From NCBI GenBank assembly GCA_949746285.1, contig CATJZH010000186.1, positions 1 through 14,928 of the forward strand: a stretch of 14,928 bases of DNA, given 5' to 3'. Below the pieces are notes generated by a model that searched no databases, was not told where the DNA came from, and worked only from the letters and a program-made list of their open reading frames with translations. The position numbers and the translations under genes are program-made. Shown here piece after piece: positions 7,838 to 14,392 of the stretch (positions are counted from its first letter, which is position 1; the number at the start of each line of letters is the position of its first letter). This stretch comes from an uncultured Clostridia bacterium (GTDB taxonomy: Bacteria > Bacillota > Clostridia > TANB77 > CAG-508).

Positions 7838-8938
7838 TTATTTTTTTATATAATATATTCCAACTGAAATTCCAGATAATGCAATTATTAATGTAGAAAG
7901 ATACATTATTATTGCTACATTATTTCCTACTTCTGGTAAAATTCCAACTTCTTCTTTAATTTCAGCTAATATTTCTTCTTCTGTTTTTTCTGTATTATTT
8001 TCTGGCTCTTCAGGCAATTCTTCCTCTGGTTCCTCTTCTGGTTTTTCTGCTGTTATTAATCTTGATGCTACATACATAACTTGTCCATTATTATTTATTC
8101 TTGACCATCCATTATCTGCTATTCCTGTTCTTGTAACTTCTTGACCTGTTTTCAAATATCCTACTATATCACTATCTGTACTCCAACTTTTTCTTAAATT
8201 ACAATCTTGCACAGCATAAAGTTTTTCATTTACATCTTTAAATTTTATTTCAACTTGTGTTGTTGTTAAATATTGGCTTGAAACATAAGCAGTTGTTCCA
8301 TTATATGAAACTCTTGACCACCCATTACTTGCTACTCCAGTTCTTTTTAGCGATGTACCTTTATCTAATGTTGTTATTTTATCACTGCTTGTTGAATAGC
8401 TTTTTCTAACATTACACCTATCTGTAGTATAAACTGTTTCATTAACATCAGAAAATTTAACTTCTGGTGGTGTATTATTATTATTATTATTGTTGTTATT
8501 ATTTGACGGTGTTGTTGAAGGATTCTGTGTAGGAGCAGTATTTGAAACTATATTTATTGAAGCTGATTTTGAACCACCTGGTTCTAATGTATTTGCATTT
8601 GCATCTGATATTACTATATTAGATGCTGTAACTGTTGCATTACCTGCTGCTTTAGCATTAAATGATACTGAATTTGGGAAATCAGCCATTCCACTTAAAT
8701 ATACTAAGTTTTTAGAACTAGTTGTCCCATCACTAAATTTTATAGTTATATTAGCTTGTACAGAATATGCATTTGATGGTAATATTAATGCCACATTGAA
8801 GTTTTTTCCCACTTCAACTGATGAGGGACAATTAAGTCCTGCCATGCTATCAGCATTTACTTTTGTTATAAACACCGAAATCATTCCTATAGCCATTATC
8901 AAAAAAATTATTGAAATTTGAAATATTATTTTTCTCAT
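7838..8938 (-). CDS. Secreted SH3-domain surface protein with LPEVG sorting-like tail
   Basis: A 366-aa exported protein, probable sortase substrate. It has a signal peptide (1-30, hydrophobic core then KVNADS), an all-beta Ig- or cohesin-like domain (about 34-131), a Ser/Thr/Pro linker with ten consecutive Asn (146-155), two tandem bacterial SH3 domains (about 166-225 and 238-296; shared CNxRKSxST and NGWSR motifs), an acidic Glu/Pro linker (299-330), then LPEVG (334-338), a hydrophobic segment (341-363) and a KK tail. The last three elements form the classical tripartite cell-wall sorting signal, with Val in place of Thr. SH3 domains of this type often bind peptidoglycan. The gene follows the sortase stop by 15 nt, with AAGGATGG upstream of ATG 8938. 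The export and domain call is strong; anchoring is inferred. The exact family of the N-terminal domain is not recognised. Confidence 0.85.
   Translation of the reverse strand: MRKIIFQISIIFLIMAIGMISVFITKVNADSMAGLNCPSSVEVGKNFNVALILPSNAYSVQANITIKFSDGTTSSKNLVYLSGMADFPNSVSFNAKAAGNATVTASNIVISDANANTLEPGGSKSASINIVSNTAPTQNPSTTPSNNNNNNNNNNTPPEVKFSDVNETVYTTDRCNVRKSYSTSSDKITTLDKGTSLKRTGVASNGWSRVSYNGTTAYVSSQYLTTTQVEIKFKDVNEKLYAVQDCNLRKSWSTDSDIVGYLKTGQEVTRTGIADNGWSRINNNGQVMYVASRLITAEKPEEEPEEELPEEPENNTEKTEEEILAEIKEEVGILPEVGNNVAIIMYLSTLIIALSGISVGIYYIKK
7925..7939 (-). other. LPEVG sorting-like motif
   Basis: Encodes residues 334-338 of the SH3 protein, immediately before its C-terminal hydrophobic segment and Lys-Lys end. 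It differs from the consensus LPxTG only at the fourth position. Its position in the protein and the adjacent sortase gene support a function. Confidence 0.7.
8474..8503 (-). repeat. AAT/AAC trinucleotide run encoding ten asparagines
   Basis: Ten consecutive Asn codons (eight AAT, two AAC) in the linker between the N-terminal beta domain and the SH3 pair. Such a run can change length by replication slippage without shifting frame, altering the spacer between domains. Confidence 0.85.
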
Positions 8939-8953
8939 ATTTCGTCCATCCTT

Positions 8954-9781
8954 TTATTCATTTTCTTCTGCATCTACTGTTGTATTACTTGCTGTATTTG
9001 TATTGCTATCTGATTTTGAAGAACTACATTCTTCTGCTTTTACAATAAATCTTTTAGTTCCAATATCTTCACAAGTAATTAAAGTAATTTCTACTTTTTC
9101 TTCGTTTTGGATTAAACATTTTAAATCATCTGGTTCTGCTGAATAAGTTTCTTTTACTTCATATTCTGTTTCTTTTAAATTTTTATCTACTATAACGAAT
9201 TTATCACCTTTTTGTAGTTTAGATAGTTTTTTAAAAACACTTTCATAATGATGACCAGCTATACAAAAATTACCATAATTATTTAAGCTCCCACCATAAA
9301 CTTTGGCTACTCCTTTTTCCAAAGCCTTATTTTCAGTTGAATCCAAAATGTACTGTTCTACATCAAGATCTTTTATTACAATTTTTCCCAATACATTATA
9401 TCCATCTATTTGTTCAACTAATTTATATTGATTTTCTTCTGCTGGTTCTGGATTTGTTTGCTCAGTATTTTCTTTTGATATGTACTTATAAATAAAGTAT
9501 CCACCTACTATAAGTATAATTAATATAGCTATTACTAAAAATACTTTTTTATAATTTATCTCTTTTTCATCATCAAAATCCATATAATTATTTTCAAATT
9601 CATTTGATTCTTCAAAACCATTTAAAAAATCATTTGTTTTTTGTTTTCTTATATCTTCATCGTTATCTTCTTCAAAATCAAATTTTTTTTGTGTTATATC
9701 ATCAGAAGTGAAACGTCTATAAGAATAAGAACTTGTGTCTTGAAAAGAATTTGGATCTCCTGAGTGTTTTCCTCTACCCAT
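8954..9781 (-). CDS. Sortase, membrane-anchored transpeptidase
   Basis: A 275-aa cysteine transpeptidase of the sortase superfamily, which cleaves sorting motifs and links the protein to peptidoglycan. A long, charged cytoplasmic N-terminus (1-78) precedes one membrane segment (79-98) and an extracellular catalytic barrel (about 118-250). The catalytic triad is visible: H177 in FCIAGHHYE, C237 in ITLITC and R244 in GTKRFIV. A short Ser/Asn/Glu tail follows. The roughly 78-residue cytoplasmic region, rich in Asp, Glu and aromatic residues, is unusual because most single-pass sortases have only a few residues there. GGAGG precedes ATG 9781. It lies between uppP (14 nt) and its probable substrate gene (15 nt). 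The superfamily is firm; class (B, D or other) is not resolved from the sequence alone. Confidence 0.92.
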   Translation of the reverse strand: MGRGKHSGDPNSFQDTSSYSYRRFTSDDITQKKFDFEEDNDEDIRKQKTNDFLNGFEESNEFENNYMDFDDEKEINYKKVFLVIAILIILIVGGYFIYKYISKENTEQTNPEPAEENQYKLVEQIDGYNVLGKIVIKDLDVEQYILDSTENKALEKGVAKVYGGSLNNYGNFCIAGHHYESVFKKLSKLQKGDKFVIVDKNLKETEYEVKETYSAEPDDLKCLIQNEEKVEITLITCEDIGTKRFIVKAEECSSSKSDSNTNTASNTTVDAEENE

Positions 9782-9795
9782 ATATATTCCTCCAT

Positions 9796-10599
9796 TTATC
9801 TTATAAATATTATTCCAAGTATTATAATTCCAAATATTATTCTATATATTGCAAAAATTTTAAAACTACCTTTTTTCAAATAATCCATTAAAAACTTAAT
9901 TACTAATAACCCTACTATAAAACTAGCCAAAATTCCCATTAAAAATGGTAAAGATATTGTAAAATTTGTAATATCAACTAAAACTGCTGCTGCTACAATT
10001 GGTGTTGCAAGCAAGAAAGAAAATTTTGCAGCACTTTCTCTATCAATTTTAAGTAATCTAGCAATTGTCATTGTTATTCCAGAGCGTGAAACTCCTGGAA
10101 ATGCCGCTGCCAAAGCTTGTGATACACCAACAAAAATAGATTGTTTTAAACTAATATTTTCATAATCTGTTTCTGCTGGTGATTTTTTATCAACTATGTA
10201 TAAAACAATTCCCATTACTATTAATGCTATTGCTATTAATGCCATTTCTAAATTTAAATTTCCATTTATTATTATGTCTGATATTTTATCTAAAACTAGA
10301 CTTAAAATTCCTGCAGGAATTGTTGCTATAACCAAATACCAAAATATTTTTCCATCTGTTGTTTTTTCTTTTTTAAAAACTTGATTAATTCCACCTTTTA
10401 TTAAATTCACCCAGTCTTTAAAAAAGAATATAAAAATTGCAAATAGTGTTCCTAAATGTAGTGCAACATCAAAAGATTCTGATATTTCATTCCACCCAAA
10501 TATCCATGGAAATACATTTAAATGAGCTGAACTAGATATCGGTAAAAATTCTGTCAATCCTTGAATTACACCTAAAATTATTGCTTGAATTATAGTCAT
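9796..10599 (-). CDS. uppP: Undecaprenyl-diphosphatase (BacA family)
   Basis: Integral membrane enzyme dephosphorylating undecaprenyl diphosphate, so the lipid carrier can be reused for peptidoglycan and other wall polymers; overexpression of the family confers bacitracin resistance. At 267 aa with multiple hydrophobic helices it is full length. Both signature regions are intact: QGLTEFLPISSSAHL (13-27, with E17) and PGVSRSGITMTIAR (168-181). The start is ATG at 10599, directly after GGAGGACAAAA. An in-frame upstream ATG at 10713 would overlap dpaA by 91 nt and add an atypical basic leader, so it is rejected. It follows dpaA by 23 nt and precedes the sortase by 14 nt, consistent with an operon. 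Confidence 0.97.
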   Translation of the reverse strand: MTIIQAIILGVIQGLTEFLPISSSAHLNVFPWIFGWNEISESFDVALHLGTLFAIFIFFFKDWVNLIKGGINQVFKKEKTTDGKIFWYLVIATIPAGILSLVLDKISDIIINGNLNLEMALIAIALIVMGIVLYIVDKKSPAETDYENISLKQSIFVGVSQALAAAFPGVSRSGITMTIARLLKIDRESAAKFSFLLATPIVAAAVLVDITNFTISLPFLMGILASFIVGLLVIKFLMDYLKKGSFKIFAIYRIIFGIIILGIIFIR

Positions 10600-10622
10600 T
10601 TTTGTCCTCCATTTATTTTTTA

Positions 10623-11498
10623 TTATAACTCTTTTAATACATGATATAATGTTTCTTTTATAAATTCTGCTGATGTAAGAGGTGCAACTTTTGCTGGTAA
10701 TGATAACGCCCATATAACTTTTAAACCTTTTCCTCTTGCTGATTTTCTATCTATACCTCCAGGATTAGATGCTAAGTCTATAATAACAGCTTCTTTTTTT
10801 ATTAAATCTAATCTTTCGCCTGCAAGTAATTGAAAAGGTATTGTATTTATTATTATATCAAACTTTTCTAAATTTTTATCTAAATCATTTAAATGAATAG
10901 GATTATATCCATATGCTTTTATCCAAGAAATATCTTCATTTTTTCTAGCTTCACAATATACTTTTGCTCCTATTCCATCTAGCATTTTAGCTAATACTTT
11001 TCCAATTCTACCAAATCCCATTATAAGAACATTTGATGCATGTAATGTTCTTTGCGTCTCTTCCATTGCTATTTGTATAGTTCCTTCTGCTGTTGCTATT
11101 GTATTTAATACAGAAAATTCTTCTCTTTTTAGTAAATCTGTGCACTGAACATTATTACTTTCTAATTGTTCTTTTATACCAATATTTCCTGCTATTAAAT
11201 ATTTTCCTTTTAATGCTGGAATAAAATCTTCTAATTCTACATTGTTTCTTCCAAATGGTGCTGATAGTCTTCTTCTATCACTAGATAGTGGTACTGGTCC
11301 AACTACTACTTTAGATTTACTTACTGCTTCTTCTAAAGTTGGACACATCTCTACACCATCCATGCTCAATAATTCTTCTGAATTTTCCAAAGCATAAGTG
11401 TATACTTTATATCCGTCTTTATCTAACATTTCTATAAGTTTTACTATTCTTAAGTCTCCTCCAATAACTGTTATTGATTTTTCCATATCAATCACCAT
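10623..11498 (-). CDS. dpaA: Dipicolinate synthase subunit A
   Basis: Homologue of Bacillus SpoVFA, the NAD(P)-binding subunit of dipicolinic acid synthase, which acts in the mother cell during sporulation and makes the Ca-chelated spore-core solute. The 291-aa protein aligns with SpoVFA over its length: N-terminal VIGGDLR (11-17), NTIATAEGTIQIAMEET (132-148), Rossmann motif GFGRIG (161-166), INTIPFQLL (217-225), IIDLASNPGGID (239-250) and LSLPAKVAPLTSA (265-277). ATG at 11498, GTG at 11495 and ATG at 11486 are all possible. GAGAGG is 3, 6 and 15 nt upstream respectively, so the GTG has the best spacing; the longest form is reported. No dpaB follows, unlike the Bacillus operon; the next gene is uppP. 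The call implies a spore former, though that rests on this one gene. Confidence 0.9.
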   Translation of the reverse strand: MVIDMEKSITVIGGDLRIVKLIEMLDKDGYKVYTYALENSEELLSMDGVEMCPTLEEAVSKSKVVVGPVPLSSDRRRLSAPFGRNNVELEDFIPALKGKYLIAGNIGIKEQLESNNVQCTDLLKREEFSVLNTIATAEGTIQIAMEETQRTLHASNVLIMGFGRIGKVLAKMLDGIGAKVYCEARKNEDISWIKAYGYNPIHLNDLDKNLEKFDIIINTIPFQLLAGERLDLIKKEAVIIDLASNPGGIDRKSARGKGLKVIWALSLPAKVAPLTSAEFIKETLYHVLKEL

Positions 11499-11565
11499 TT
11501 ACCTCTCTTCTTTAACTTTAATTAAATTTTATGTGTTTAAATTTAATTTATGTTTTGTATTTTTA

Positions 11566-12843
11566 CTAGTTCCTTTGTCTTTCTTCTTTATCTGTTTGCC
11601 TGTCTTTTTCAGTAATTTCTTTTCTTTTATTTTCTTTGCTAAAAATATAATCTAGCTTTTCATTTATTTTCTCTTTTGTTGCGTTCTCACTCATTTCTTC
11701 AATTACTCTTGAAGTTTCTTCTAAATAAATTCTTGCTAATGTTTCTTGTTCTTTTAATACATTATTTCCAAAAAATTCTTCACTATTTATATCTTTGATT
11801 ATTGGTTCATCCATTTTTACTGATACAGTTATATGCATTCTTATTTTTTCAAAAGCTTTCTCTTTTTCTGCTAATTTTAAAAGATTTGGTTCAAGTTCTA
11901 TTGCTTTATTTAAAAAATTTATTGCTTTGTCTTTTTCACCTTTATATACATATAATTTAGCTAATTGGTAATAAGACATTGCTTCTAGTTCTCCATATAA
12001 GCTTTGCTCAAAATATTTTTCAGCTATTTCATATTCTCTTTGTATAAATGCTATTAATCCCAAATTATAATGTGCACCATATAATTTGTGATTTATTGCA
12101 GCAGCTTTTTCATACATTTCTTGTGCCATTTTAAAATCACTTAATCTAGTATAAACAATTCCTAAATTATAATATAAATCAAAATCAGCTGGTCTATAAA
12201 TTAATGCTGCATTATATACATTTGCTGCTTCTTTAAATCTTTCTTGCTCACAAAGCAACTCTCCTAATAAGTAAGAACCTTCATAGCAATCTGGTTTTAC
12301 TTTTACTAAATTCTCAAGCATTTGAATTGCTTCATCTTTTTTTCCTAAATCTCGTAATAAAGCTGCTATTTTAAAATAAGATTTAGAATCTTTTCTATTT
12401 ATATCAACTGCTGTTACATATTCATCAATAGCTCGCCTCATTCCGCCTTCTTTTTCATAGCATTCTGCTAACATTTTATGACCTAAGTAACTGTCTTGAT
12501 ATTTTGAAACTAATTTTATTAAAACTTGTTTTGCTGCTTTATTGTCTCCCCTCATAATAAAAAATTTTGCAAATACAATACTCAAAACTTCAGAAAAATT
12601 GATACCGTTTATTTCCATTGTAATAATTGCAAAAGGAAACATTATTGAAAATAAATATCTAATACTACCCCAAAAAACAGTTTCATTAATTTGTAATTTT
12701 ATTTCAATAAAACTTATTATTATTCCTATTGCTTGCAATACTAATAAACTTGCATAATTTATATCTTTTTTTCTAACAATTTTAAAAAATATTATTATAA
12801 ATAGGGAAAATGCTAACAAGTTAAATAATATTTTTTCAAACAT
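11566..12843 (-). CDS. Membrane-anchored tetratricopeptide-repeat protein
   Basis: A 425-aa protein of unknown specific function. It has three probable N-terminal membrane segments (about 4-22, 31-48 and 60-77), then about seven degenerate to good TPR units from residue 92 to 320, with the clearest at 155-184, 189-218, 223-252, 257-286 and 291-320 (for example YYNLGIVYTRLSDFKMAQ and HYNLGLIAFIQREYEIAE). A charged region with a very basic/acidic C-terminus ends in TEKDRQTDKEERQRN. TPR arrays form protein-binding superhelices, so a scaffold at the cytoplasmic membrane is likely; the partner is unknown. GTGGAG precedes ATG 12843. It is the first gene after a clear promoter and heads the dpaA-uppP-sortase-SH3-folD series, 67 nt before dpaA. 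A role in envelope or spore assembly is only suggested by context. Confidence 0.75.
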   Translation of the reverse strand: MFEKILFNLLAFSLFIIIFFKIVRKKDINYASLLVLQAIGIIISFIEIKLQINETVFWGSIRYLFSIMFPFAIITMEINGINFSEVLSIVFAKFFIMRGDNKAAKQVLIKLVSKYQDSYLGHKMLAECYEKEGGMRRAIDEYVTAVDINRKDSKSYFKIAALLRDLGKKDEAIQMLENLVKVKPDCYEGSYLLGELLCEQERFKEAANVYNAALIYRPADFDLYYNLGIVYTRLSDFKMAQEMYEKAAAINHKLYGAHYNLGLIAFIQREYEIAEKYFEQSLYGELEAMSYYQLAKLYVYKGEKDKAINFLNKAIELEPNLLKLAEKEKAFEKIRMHITVSVKMDEPIIKDINSEEFFGNNVLKEQETLARIYLEETSRVIEEMSENATKEKINEKLDYIFSKENKRKEITEKDRQTDKEERQRN

Positions 12844-12875
12844 ACTATTTCTCCACTTCTACATCCCTTTATTTA

Positions 12876-12902
12876 AATAAGAATATACTTCATATTCTTA
12901 TT
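12876..12902 (-). promoter_or_regulatory. 27-nt palindrome at the predicted 5' end of the TPR-operon transcript
   Basis: Perfect 11-bp inverted repeat, arms AATAAGAATAT and ATATTCTTATT, with a 5-nt loop. It begins at or within a few nt of the predicted transcription start and ends about 30 nt before the TPR start codon. It could be an operator for a dimeric repressor, a 5' stabilising RNA stem, or a terminator for upstream transcripts, although the T-tract after it is poor (TTTAAATAAAG). Confidence 0.6.
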
Positions 12903-12909
12903 ATTGCCA

Positions 12910-12938
12910 ATTATATCATATAGTATTTTATTAAACAA
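12910..12938 (-). promoter_or_regulatory. Extended -10 promoter for the TPR-dpaA-uppP-sortase operon
   Basis: TTGTTT (12933-12938), 17-nt spacer, TATAAT (12910-12915), with the extended -10 TG at the correct place (TGATATAAT). The predicted start is near 12902-12905. It lies just past the stop of the broken DUF1294 gene and about 65 nt before the TPR start codon. It looks like a vegetative sigma-A promoter; no sporulation-sigma site was recognised here. Confidence 0.65.
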
Positions 12939-12941
12939 GAA

Positions 12942-13251
12942 TTACTTAAATAATTTCCATAAATCAAATATTATAAATATTATAGTAATTATTTCTGTTA
13001 TTAGTATTGTAGGAATTCCTACAGTAAATTTTAACTTTTTTGTTTTATGTCTAAATGTGTACATTCCGGGTTAATGTTCCTATTCCACCGCCAAAAGCTG
13101 TTATCATGATTAAAGTACCTTCTGGAATTCTCCAATAACCTCTTTGCGCTTTAAATTTATCTATTCCCATAGCAAAAAATCCCACTAAATTTATTATAAA
13201 AAAATAAAGCAATATGTATTTAATATCAATTATTTGTATCATTTCTTTCAT
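12942..13251 (-). pseudogene. DUF1294 small membrane protein, frameshifted
   Basis: The first frame runs from ATG 13251 (AAGGAG upstream) through a hydrophobic segment, MGIDKFKAQRGYWRIPE and FGGGIGTLT, then leaves the family with RNVHI and a stop at 13051. The rest of the domain continues in the next frame: GMYTFRHKTKKLKF, a second hydrophobic stretch, and a stop at 12942-12944. Removing one C from the CCC on the minus strand (13068-13070) restores a continuous protein of 102 residues with the normal DUF1294 order (MGxDK, RIPE, GGxxG, GMyxFRHKTKK). The extra base is therefore a mutation or a sequence error; programmed +1 frameshifting at the rare CGG codon is an unlikely third option. Family function is unknown. 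The gene starts 12 nt from the left repeat of the neighbouring segment. Confidence 0.85.
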
Positions 13252-13263
13252 ATTATTCTCCTT

Positions 13264-13283
13264 TGTCCCTTTGGGGACGTTTG
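13264..13283 (+). repeat. Left terminal inverted repeat with REP-like palindrome
   Basis: The 20-nt sequence starting TGTCCCTTTGGGGAC and ending GTTTG matches the reverse complement of 14393-14412 at 19 of 20 positions. It contains GTCCC/GGGAC as a stem around a 4-nt loop, followed by a GTTTG tag, a layout like REP palindromes mobilised by Y1-type transposases. Its outer end is 12 nt from the DUF1294 start codon. Confidence 0.75.
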
Positions 13284-13286
13284 TGG

Positions 13287-13344
13287 CTGAGGCTGTTAAA
13301 TTTTAATTGTTACAGCCTCAGTACTCAAAATGCAAAGCATTTTG
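13287..13344. other. Two hairpins inserted in the left repeat arm
   Basis: First hairpin: 10-bp stem, arms CTGAGGCTGT (13287-13296) and ACAGCCTCAG (13312-13321), loop of 15 nt. Second: 8-bp stem, arms CAAAATGC (13326-13333) and GCATTTTG (13337-13344), loop AAA. Neither is followed by a T-tract on either strand, so they are not intrinsic terminators. The right arm has only about five bases at the equivalent place. Confidence 0.6.
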
Positions 13345-13405
13345 TTTCATTTAAAAGACATTTTTGTCCATTTTTATACGTATGTTATATTTTAAAATAT
13401 CTTAG

Positions 13406-14251
13406 TCATTCTTCATTATATTTTTTTATCCAAGCAGTTACTTTATCATTTTCACAAAGTAGTGTATCTTTTAAATATTTTTCATATTTATTATCTTGAC
13501 CAATTTTTCCACATAGCATTCTAGAATATATTCTAAATGCATAAAACTTATTATATAACTGCCATCTTTCCTCAGACAATTGTAGATGATTTATACTTCT
13601 ATATCCATCCATCAAATTTTTAAAATCTTCATAACTATAAAATTCTTTTTCATTTAATAAATTTAATATCCTTGTAAAATCATATTCTCTATCACCTATA
13701 TTCATATTTTCTAAATCAATTAAATAATACTTTCCATTTGAATATATAATATTTTCTGGTCTAATATCACTATGTATAATAACATTCTCTGAATTACTTA
13801 GATTTTCTAGTCTTTTTTCTATAAAATTTGTTGCTACTTTAAAAATATCATTTGGCATTTTATCTTTCACACTATCTTTTAAATCTATGTATTGTAATTT
13901 TATATTTTGTTTCCATTCTAAATTTTCTTGCACTGGTATATTATGCAAATTTGCAATTAATTCTCCAATATGATAAAAATACTTGTGAGCATTGGTATCT
14001 TCTATTGTCTGTCCATCAATTTTTTCAGTTATTATTATATTTTCATATAATCCTATAAATTTTGGAACATTATAATCAATTTGATTTAGCCTCTTTAACC
14101 ACTTTATCTCATTTTCTAATCTATCATTATGACGCATTTTTTTAAAAATATACCCATTATACTCCCTTACCTGATTTGTATATGAAAAATATTTTTTTGT
14201 ATTTTCAATATTTTTTTGATATTCATTTACTAATCGTTCTAAATTTTCCAT
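13406..14251 (-). CDS. APH/choline-kinase-like phosphotransferase
   Basis: A 281-aa protein with the eukaryotic-like kinase fold of the APH family (aminoglycoside, choline or other small-molecule kinases). The catalytic loop is HSDIRPEN with H160, D162 and N167, and the metal-binding segment is LIDLEN with D179, followed by GDREYDF. A candidate ATP-binding lysine is in YIFKKM (35-39), and LENEIKWLKRLN (45-56) fits the next helix. The hinge-like ITEKIDG (74-80) is also present. No signal peptide is seen, so it is cytoplasmic. AGGAG precedes ATG 14251. The gene alone occupies the inverted-repeat segment, with the left arm homology ending one base before its stop codon. The substrate cannot be told from sequence, and antibiotic resistance should not be assumed. 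Confidence 0.8.
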   Translation of the reverse strand: MENLERLVNEYQKNIENTKKYFSYTNQVREYNGYIFKKMRHNDRLENEIKWLKRLNQIDYNVPKFIGLYENIIITEKIDGQTIEDTNAHKYFYHIGELIANLHNIPVQENLEWKQNIKLQYIDLKDSVKDKMPNDIFKVATNFIEKRLENLSNSENVIIHSDIRPENIIYSNGKYYLIDLENMNIGDREYDFTRILNLLNEKEFYSYEDFKNLMDGYRSINHLQLSEERWQLYNKFYAFRIYSRMLCGKIGQDNKYEKYLKDTLLCENDKVTAWIKKYNEE

Positions 14252-14285
14252 AACACATCTCCTATATCAATTGGTAAGATTTCTT

Positions 14286-14340
14286 TTTGAGACGTTTTTG
14301 TTCATCTATGGACTGTTGTTTATTTTTAATATTATATATT
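14286..14340. repeat. Degenerate partner of the right repeat arm
   Basis: GAGACGTTTTTGTTCATCTA then TGGACTGTTGTTT resembles the right arm read in the opposite direction (GGGGACGTTTGTTAATGGAC). TGTTGTTT (14313-14320) also pairs with AAACAACA in the right arm (14353-14360). Together 14286-14412 could form a long imperfect hairpin, as a stand-alone REPIN/MITE-like unit upstream of the kinase gene. The match is loose. Confidence 0.35.
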
Positions 14341-14358
14341 TAAGATATTCTAAAACAA
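14331..14358 (-). promoter_or_regulatory. Probable promoter of the kinase gene
   Basis: TTGTTT (14353-14358), 16-nt spacer, TATAAT (14331-14336). The -35 and half of the spacer fall inside the right repeat arm. The -35 is the same hexamer as in the TPR-operon promoter. The transcript would start near 14324, about 70 nt before the kinase ATG. Confidence 0.5.
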
Positions 14359-14365
14359 CATATGT

Positions 14366-14387
14366 ATAAAATAGGACAAAAATGTCC
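14366..14387 (-). terminator. Possible weak terminator after polC, within the right repeat arm
   Basis: GGACA/TGTCC, a 5-bp stem around TTTT (14374-14387), is followed on the minus strand by TATTTTATAC. It lies 26 nt after the polC stop. The stem is short, so termination is uncertain. Confidence 0.35.
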
Positions 14388-14392
14388 ATTAA

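Noticed and set aside
10600..10713. Longer uppP start overlapping dpaA
   Set aside because: GGAGG directly precedes ATG 10599, which gives the exact family N-terminus; the extension is the antisense-free readthrough of the dpaA end in another frame.
11510..11560. AT-only inverted repeat (AATTAAATTT / AAATTTAATT) between the TPR gene and dpaA
   Set aside because: All A-T pairs with no T-tract in the right place; expected by chance in such AT-rich DNA.
13406..14251. Calling the kinase an aminoglycoside-resistance gene
   Set aside because: The APH fold motifs are shared with choline, fructosamine and other small-molecule kinases; nothing in the sequence identifies the substrate.
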